From assembly GCA_015680685.1 (NCBI GenBank), contig MNCI01026985.1, positions 1 to 64,000 of the forward strand: 64,000 bases of DNA. The letters are read 5' to 3'. Of the stretch, positions 57,801 through 64,000 are shown in pieces. Below the pieces are notes generated by a model that saw only the letters and a list, made by a program, of their open reading frames with translations, was not told the origin of the DNA and ran no database searches. The stretch comes from Gnetum montanum. Its lineage: Eukaryota; Streptophyta; Gnetopsida; Gnetales; Gnetaceae. Made by a program: the position numbers and the translations under genes. Each line of letters starts with the position of its first letter. The first letter of the stretch is position 1.

Positions 57801-58984
57801 TTTTATTATGCAGTGATAATGTTTCATATACATTAATGATGTTTACTATTAGGAGCTCACCTTCGATGGGACCCAACAGAGCCAATTGATTTGGACAGAG
57901 TGGAGCCTCCATCATATGGGGCGGTCGTGCCACAACACATTTATAAAGAAATGCGTAAATGTTCGTTATGCTCGACTCGCTCCTTATGGGAGAGTAAGGG
58001 TGTAAGTGAAAACCTCTGGAAAGGGGTGCAGAGGTTAGAGCAGAAGAATGAATCTCTGACCAAGGAGGTCGGAGACCTAAGGTCGCGATGCGAGTTCCTA
58101 TAGGCGTGGGAGATAGGTGACGAGGACTGGCGTACTATTGTTATTGACTACTCCCATTATTGGACTGCCATCAAGAACAATGTGCAAACCAGTCGGGCAT
58201 TGGTAGAGCAGCAGATGCAAATAGAGCTGTTAGCTCAAAAAAGCCACGACTGGAGGGATTTCTGCGCAAGTGTGCAAGAATGGGGGCAGAAGGAAAAAGA
58301 CCACAAGCATTTGTATAAGCGGGAAAGCATCGCTTATCATGAACATTACCGCAATTCTGCCATCGAAGCTCAATCCTTGCGAGTCTTCCTTGACGTCATT
58401 GGGGCATCCGAAGCCTTCCAGAAGTTTCAAGAGCAGGTGACCGTAAGTGCGTCCCCGAAAAGGGAGATGACTCTCCTCGGGGGCGAGACTACTGTCCCTA
58501 CCTTCTTCCCTGACCCGCCTCACTAGACTAGCATGGAGAACGGGAAGGTGAAGGTTGGAGCCACTCTGGGAGATGAAGTGTGGTCTGACCTGACTGAGGA
58601 TGAAATCATGGAGCGCCTATGGGCTGACTTAGAAAAGCTTCCCTTTGCTACATAAGCAGGGCCATCACAAGTAAGTTTAGTCATGACTGAATCTAAATTT
58701 TCTGGTTATGTCATCAAGTGTTGTTTTGCTAATATGTTCTCCTCATCTAGGTACCAAAAGAGGATAGAGAAGATGAACCAGCTGAGGAGAAAGTACAAGA
58801 AGAGGGGCGTAGTGAGGAAGAGCGTCCTCCTGTGGAGCCGGTGTTAGAGCAAGAACCTCATAAAGAGGGAATTCCTCATGAAGGAATACTTTCCAGAAGA
58901 GAAGGCCAACTAGAGGACGATTTATTAGGTCTAGAGCCGGACTTGAGAGATACTGGTGACAGTGGCATCAGAGGAGATGCGTAA
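54857..58984 (+). pseudogene. Eight-exon antisense gene carried by Tat copy 2, 1,117 codons
   Basis: Exons: 54857-54975, 55248-55697, 55786-56060, 56159-57208, 57301-57576, 57647-57775, 57853-58670, 58751-58984. Every intron is GT-AG, and the phases agree across all seven junctions, summing to 3,351 bases. There is no frameshift and eight internal stops (seven TAG, one TAA; near 55489, 56012, 56446, 56658, 56875, 58101, 58524, 58652). Exon 1 starts MAPKAKRKNTK (basic). Exon 2 has LRPVLIVLDIVGVLY and GALEFLQFLLCNYNVIIWS, faintly like an FCP1/NIF HAD phosphatase lacking the second acidic residue. Exon 4 (VRVNFDIDA; FRVPSDGLP; RRFAEFLVIQ) resembles the plant-transposon extra-ORF domain. Exon 7 is coiled-coil-like and exon 8 very acidic. 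Function unknown; the gene model is firm, the homologies are weak. Confidence 0.8.
57384..57527 (+). repeat. Coding minisatellite, three 48-bp units in exon 5
   Basis: Units at 57384-57431, 57432-57479 and 57480-57527 each encode a 16-residue block like APAVGTSDAQTLVHEA. The unit length keeps the frame. Copy 1 has only one unit (EEAPAVIISDAQALVREE), so the number changed between copies. Confidence 0.85.
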
Positions 58985-59167
58985 TTGTAGTTTACGCATG
59001 GTTTTATTGATTGAAGTCAACAATGGTTATGTGAATGACTGAAAGACTAGCTATAAGATCTTGTGATGATTTTAACTGTTATTTATGTTTTTTTTGTGTT
59101 TTTTGTGTTTTCATCTGCAAAGCGTAAATGTAGTTGTTAATGATTTTGCTTAAGTTATGTTGCGACG

Positions 59168-59395
59168 GAATGGAATTGCTAGTTTTAAGGCCATTGTGGG
59201 CCATCACTAGTTTTAGGCCATTGCGGGCCATCATGGGCGTTTGCGTAATCTGGAAGCTAGTTTTAGGCCATTACGGGCCATGGCTAGTTTTAGGCTATTG
59301 CGGGCCATTACTAGTTTTAGGCCATTACGGGCCATGGCTAGTTTAAGGCCGTTGCGGGCCTTGGCTAGTTTAAGGCCGTTGCGGGCCCTCTTTGC
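59168..59395. repeat. Tandem array A (copy 2)
   Basis: About seven units close to CTAGTTTTAGGCCATTGCGG plus GCCAT, in the reverse orientation relative to copy 1, interrupted near 59233-59256 by a TTTGCGTAATCTGGAAG segment. It separates the 3' end of the antisense gene from the 3' end of gag-protease. Confidence 0.85.
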
Positions 59396-59737
59396 GTAAT
59401 ATGGAGAGTGTAATTGATGGTAATGTATTTTTCTGTGTAATCGGACTAGAGTAATCAAAAGACGTAAATAGCGTACATAATAGAAATGCAATAGCGTAAG
59501 GAATGGCAAGCGTAAACATTGAAAATTTCTGTAGCTTAAATATGTATTGGATGAAAACGAACTGCTAAACGTAAATGGCGATAATTGGTAAAAACATGAT
59601 AATGCGCGTAAATGCCATTTGGTTCAATCACTAATTCGTAATTTTTTCCTAATGGCCTTTACATTCGGTGTTGCGTAAGGGCAGAGAGATTTATCATCTG
59701 ACTCCTCCATGCTGCTATCCTGAGATGGCAGATTAGC

Positions 59738-62700
59738 CTAGGCTAGACTGTCATCATTAGTTTCAGTTTGTTGAGGGATTCGGGGATGGGTTTGATCATC
59801 TGACGTTTCTATCTCCAAACCCCATTCTTCCTCAATGTTGTTATCACACCTGGGGGTGATTTCATCACCGCGTATTACGACCTCCCCTCCCGTGTAGGGT
59901 AGGTGTATTTCCTGATGTATACGTGATGACACTGCCCTCAGCTGGGCTAACGAGGACCTCCCTAAGATCAACTTGAACCCAGGCATCTCCTCGACGACTA
60001 GGAATGTGGCATCCGTTGGGAATTGATCCCCTACCACGAACTCGATACGCACCATCCCCTTGACCTGAACCCTTGTTCCATTGAATGACTTTACGCATGT
60101 TGTCATTGTGGGAATGATCTGGTCAACCATACCCAACCTATCCACAATGGGATAAGGGACGACATTTGTAGCTGCGCTGTCGTCCACGTGTACCCTTCGG
60201 ATCAGGTACTGACCGACCCAAATGGTGATGAACATGGATTCAGTTGTCACCTGACCTTTCTCAGGATCATCTTTGATGGACTCGTCATGAAAGGTCAACG
60301 AGGTAAGCTTAGGTCGCTCAGCTTCGGAAGGAAACATGACAACGTGTATCGCTTTCTCCTCCACTGGTAGGCTTTCATCCATAGGTATGGATGTCAAAAT
60401 GCGGACCATAGCCTCACGGTGTTCTTGGGATGTCATGAGCAGGTCATAGAGGCTCAACATTGTATTTTTTTGTTTCAGAGACCGTTTGACTTTTTTAAAC
60501 GCGTCGAGGAGATCCTTCTCTCGGCTAGGATTTTTATTCCCCTTATCTTCCTCCATTCGTCCCAAGAGACGAATCTCCCGAGGTGGAATGGTGTCAGTTG
60601 AGGGATTTTTCTTTTTCTTCCTGAGAGGGGGTGGCTACGTTTCTACATCTTTATCCTACCTCTGATGTACAGGCGAAGGCACGGAGGCCAGGGGCCTAGG
60701 CTTAGGGAAGCCGAGCATAAAGTGGTCTTTTGTAGCATTAACTGATGTGTTCTCTCCATTTCGTTTGTCAGGTGATGGTTGGCAGCTTTGGTTAGAGGCC
60801 TACCCCTACGTGAGAGGAGCATCCGGTGGTTTCGGAACCCTAATGATAAAAGGCGCTCTAGGCGTAGGCGCGGACAAGGCCTCGGCTTTGCTGTTACTGC
60901 ATGGTTGAGTGGCATTCTGAGAAGGTGCCCGAATGATAAAGGGTGGCCTTGAGGCACCACTAACTGTTGATGAAAGGTTTCCCCCCCCCCTTGATGAGCT
61001 AGTAGGTACATGTAAAACAAAAGGTTGTTTGGGTGGTACTTTCCTCTCACCATCCATACTCACCACGTTGATTGTGTAAGGTGTGTCGTTTGCGTTCAAC
61101 GGATCCTTATACACATGCAACGCTTGGTTTTCCGGACGCATTGGACTACTGCCGTCTAGTTTCAAATGACCATCATCGATCATGCTTTGCATGTCATCCT
61201 TCAATGCCCAGCAGTAATCTGTGTTGTGACCACACAACTGGTGGTAGTCACAGAAACGGTCCAGCCTGAAAGATCTCGGAACTGGTGGTTCGTTAGGTAG
61301 GGCTAAAGAAGGGTTCTTCAGCAGTTCACAATGGCATCTATGACGCTTTAGAGCTTCTTTGGATACCCTTTTGGGTTGAATGTATCCTATCCCTAACAAT
61401 TGTTTCAACAGTTCTGAGTGTTTTACAGGCATGGCTGTATACTTTGAGCTATCTTTATGCTCAAAGTTTGGTTTTGGCTAGGGGGCCCTTCAGGGGCAGT
61501 TGTGTCTTGGCTAGTGCTGCCCGCGTTGGCCGTGGTCTCAGGAGGCATCGTAGGTGCCTTCTTGCTCTTTTTCTTTATGCCCTCAGCCAGCGCAGCCACT
61601 GTCATTGTCGTCACTTTACCTTTGTCCTTGCCTTTTTTTTGAGCGTTCTTGTAGGCGACATATGCTGGGTCTTTGCTAGCCTCCGGAGCATCTTGGATGC
61701 TTTTAGTCTGGGCGAAGGCCTAGTGCAAGGATTTAGGGGAAAGATAATACAGCTTTGACTTGATAAAATCATTGACTGCTCCTTTGAAGATGGCTAGTAA
61801 GTGTGGCTCCGCGATTGCCTCATGGATTTCATTCAAAGTAGCACTCCAGCGCTGTATGAACTTCGGGACTGGTTCGAGCAGGTCTTGTTTCACTCCCATG
61901 AGTTGATCTAGCATGAATTCCAGCTTTAAGTTGTATTTAAAGTGAGTCACGAACTGTGTCAGAAGCTCTTCCAAGGTTGAAATGGAAGAGTGTGGGAGGG
62001 CTTGATACCAATCTAGAGCTTTCCCTGTCAAATACATAGCAAAGACGCGGATAATCGTGTGAGGCCACTGTTGCAACAACAAGGATTCAGATCTGAATGT
62101 GACCAAGTGAGTGTTAGGATCCCCCTCCCCATTATACTTGGTAAAATGAGGCAAGGACATCCCTGGTGACAACGACAGCATGGGGACCGCTGAACTAATA
62201 GGATCATCTTGATAAAAGTCCATGATCTGTATAGTTTCTGAGCCAGCGGCCTTAAGATGCCTAACCTCCTCAGTGAGGGTCTGAATAAGCAAGAAGGCAT
62301 GGTCTAAGCCTATCGATGAAGATGTCTGCGTAGAAGGCATAGGGGATTGAACTGGGGGAGCGGTGCCGGGGAGTGGAAATGAGGGGATGGTTTGGCCGGT
62401 GGATGGCGGGGTAGGGATCCCTGCAGGCAGGGGGGCTTGTGAGTACCACCACCCACCGGTTTGAGAAGAGAGGGTAGCCGCTACCCATTGTGCAAGATAA
62501 GGGTAGGGATATTGCGGGACCATCTGTGGAATATGCGTTGCAGGTGCAACCGAGGGTTGCACACCATATACCGTAGATTGGTTATGTTGTGCCACGGGGT
62601 TGGTCCACTGACTCGCGGCAGGCTGTTGAATGGATGTCTGTGGCTGAATGATGGTGGTGATTTGTTGTGTTGGGGGGGGGGGGGGAATTGATAAAGTCTG

Positions 62701-63420
62701 CACCGGGCGAGTTGTGGATATGGCATGAGGTTGGATTTGAGGGATGAAATGGGACACGGTAGTTGCTGGGACCACCGATGGGATGCTGATTATGCATGGT
62801 GACGAGACCGCCCCCATGTTATTTTGGGGTATTTGCACTTGTAGGACGGATGACTGCGTAGTGGCTTGCGGAATGACAGGGATGTGCGTCTGTGTGGTCA
62901 TGGTAGGATTAAGAGGGGCCTTTTCTCCATTGAGAGGGAATGGAGGATTGACGTAGGTATGGGGGCTCAGAGTGTGATATGAATTCTCAGACTGGGCCGC
63001 AAACTCATCATCCTCTTCCTCCCTGTTCTGGGGTTTCAACATAGCCCTGGTAGCCTGACTCTTAGCCATGACCAACTGTGTTATAATTTCATGGTGATGG
63101 TCTGTTAAAGGGATGATGTCATAGGCTATTGAAGTGAAATCCTGACCTCCTCGATGGATCATCTCGAAATTTCATTTCACCTTGATTTCGGATCAGCTAA
63201 GGGCAAACTTCGCCTGGATCTTGACGCAGATGAAGTTGTATTCCTCAGGGGTCACAACGGTAAATACGGGGTCTTTTCCTTGCAGTCTCAATGACTGACG
63301 TGACGGTCCTTGAGTTTCTACAACACCAGAAGCTGGCCTGGTGGTGGCGATGGGGTTCACAGATGTGGCACCCAAATCAGCAGCGACCATGGCGGTTGTG
63401 GTTGTGTAAAATGAATCCAT
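59738..63420 (-). pseudogene. Tat-like gag-protease (copy 2)
   Basis: On the minus strand it starts MDSFYTTTTAMVAADLGATS (63420). A 480-codon frame (63162-61720) holds the Pro/Gln-rich region and the gag core (LPHFTKYNGEGDPNTH; GKALDWYQALP; FVTHFKYNLK). The knuckle-like CDYHQLCGHNTDYCW is at about 61260. Protease lies in the 275-codon frame 60565-59738, with HVDDSAATNVVPY as active site and FKLILGR. Frameshifts coincide with homopolymers, C10 near 60980 and G14 near 62675, which could be assembly errors. It ends with the same TAG as copy 1. Confidence 0.85.
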
Positions 63421-63640
63421 TGGTTAAGTAGATTAATCGACAATAAACGACGGGATCTAAACGATGGCTGGCAAAAAAGATCGTGAATAGGCTTTCTACC
63501 CTGTAGGATTCCAAAGGAATCGTTCCTGTGACTGATCTACACCACACGATTTGCCGTAAACTTCCCTAGAGGTATTACGTTTACAGCTTTGGGTATAAAT
63601 CCCTAACAAGGCTACTCGAGAAAATACGGATCAGAGCCTA

Positions 63641-63660
63641 CCCTCCTTCTAGCGCCAGAG
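63641..63660 (-). promoter_or_regulatory. Primer-binding site of Tat copy 2
   Basis: On the minus strand TCTCTGGCGCTAGAAGGAGG lies three bases after the LTR end. It has the TGGCGC start common to gypsy-type primer sites; the exact tRNA was not determined. It aligns with the decayed site at 25821-25840. Confidence 0.75.
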
Positions 63661-63663
63661 AAC

Positions 63664-64000
63664 TATAACGATGGAAAATGTCGGCAAATGGAATACCAAA
63701 TAAAATTCGTGTACACAGTCTTAACCACGGATCTGTGCGAGGGCTATGCTGGAGAAAATGAATCCGCAGTGCCCTGAACGGTCTTGTCGATCAGATAGGG
63801 ACTTACTAAATCAATAAACCGATGGAGATTGTGAATATTTCGTGGAACAATTTGATTCGACGAGTCGCGAAATGAGAGAAAAACAATGTAAATGAATTAT
63901 GATAATGATAACATTAACACGATAAAAAGGAATCAGATACAAGAGAAATGCATGATTTCAAGATCTAAGCTTTGACCCGACAAAACGAGTATTTTGCATA
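63664..64000 (-). repeat. 5' LTR of Tat copy 2, partial
   Basis: Read on the minus strand, this is the last 337 bases of the LTR, ending CATCGTTATA. It matches the end of the copy 1 LTR (41600-41932). The rest of the LTR is outside the window. Confidence 0.8.

Larger units (their letters stand above)
48060..64000 (-). mobile_element. Tat/Ogre-like retrotransposon, copy 2 (runs off right edge)
   Basis: Read on the minus strand: 5' LTR (partial, 64000-63664), primer site, gag-protease (63420-59738), array A, the antisense gene (54857-58984, plus), RT-RNase H-integrase (54379-50940), array B, possible antisense ORF 2, 3' LTR (49405 down to about 48060). It is the same family as 25.8-41.9 kb in opposite orientation and better preserved. 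The outer part of its 3' LTR resembles a different subfamily and is followed by another primer-site and gag start, suggesting LTR recombination. Confidence 0.85.

Noticed and set aside
59134-59509. ORFs with repeated RNGLKLA peptides
   Set aside because: Same effect in array A of copy 2.
62670-62690. G14 run considered as a regulatory or quadruplex element
   Set aside because: It lies in a proline-codon stretch of gag and coincides with a frame break; slippage or an assembly error is the simpler reading.

Overview
The window is plant nuclear DNA made almost entirely of nested, decayed transposable elements. There is no prokaryotic signature: no operons, ribosome binding sites or CRISPR arrays. 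The mix of Ty3/gypsy Tat/Ogre-like and Athila-like elements, L1-type LINEs, foldback elements, a Pif1/Helitron helicase scrap and a plant-type beta-tubulin pseudogene suggests a seed plant with a very large genome, plausibly a gymnosperm. The species cannot be fixed from the sequence. No intact host gene was found.

Layout, left to right. 1-4.2 kb is AT-rich spacer. 4.8-10.0 kb is an old Tat-like element on the minus strand (LTR scrap, integrase, RNase H, RT, repeat array, gag start, U5/primer site). 10.1-11.4 kb holds three copies of an Athila-type LTR tail with a Pif1-like helicase fragment between two of them. 11.7-12.1 kb is a foldback element. 13.2-14.4 kb is a beta-tubulin pseudogene with the canonical intron position kept. 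15.3-16.3 kb is a LINE endonuclease fragment. 17.5-18.3 kb is a second, larger foldback element. 18.7-19.3 kb is a degenerate minisatellite. 19.4-23.0 kb is a minus-strand L1-like LINE (ORF1 with a DUF4283-like domain and zinc knuckle, 3' end with poly(A)), broken by a solo LTR and by a 389-base assembly gap. 23.0-25.8 kb is an Athila-like element (LTR, Asp-type primer site, gag).

25.8-41.9 kb is Tat copy 1 (plus strand). It lies in the gag of a second Athila copy whose gag-pol remainder is 41.9-46.7 kb. 48.1-64.0 kb is Tat copy 2 (minus strand), running off the right edge.

The most interesting content is the architecture shared by the two Tat copies: LTR, gag-protease, a tandem array, a long multi-exon gene on the opposite strand, RT-RNase H-integrase, a second tandem array, a small possible two-exon antisense ORF, LTR. 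In copy 2 the antisense gene can be laid out as eight exons whose GT-AG junctions all keep phase, giving 1,117 codons including the stop. It has no frameshift and only eight nonsense codons. Copy 1 has the same exon boundaries. The gene sits in the protease-RT gap, where Ogre elements are known to carry an intron. Each tandem array lies where a sense and an antisense reading frame converge.

Most inactivating changes in the Tat copies are C-to-T or G-to-A nonsense changes, often CAG to TAG, rather than indels. This fits decay by cytosine methylation. All calls come from reading translations and comparing copies by eye; no database search was run.
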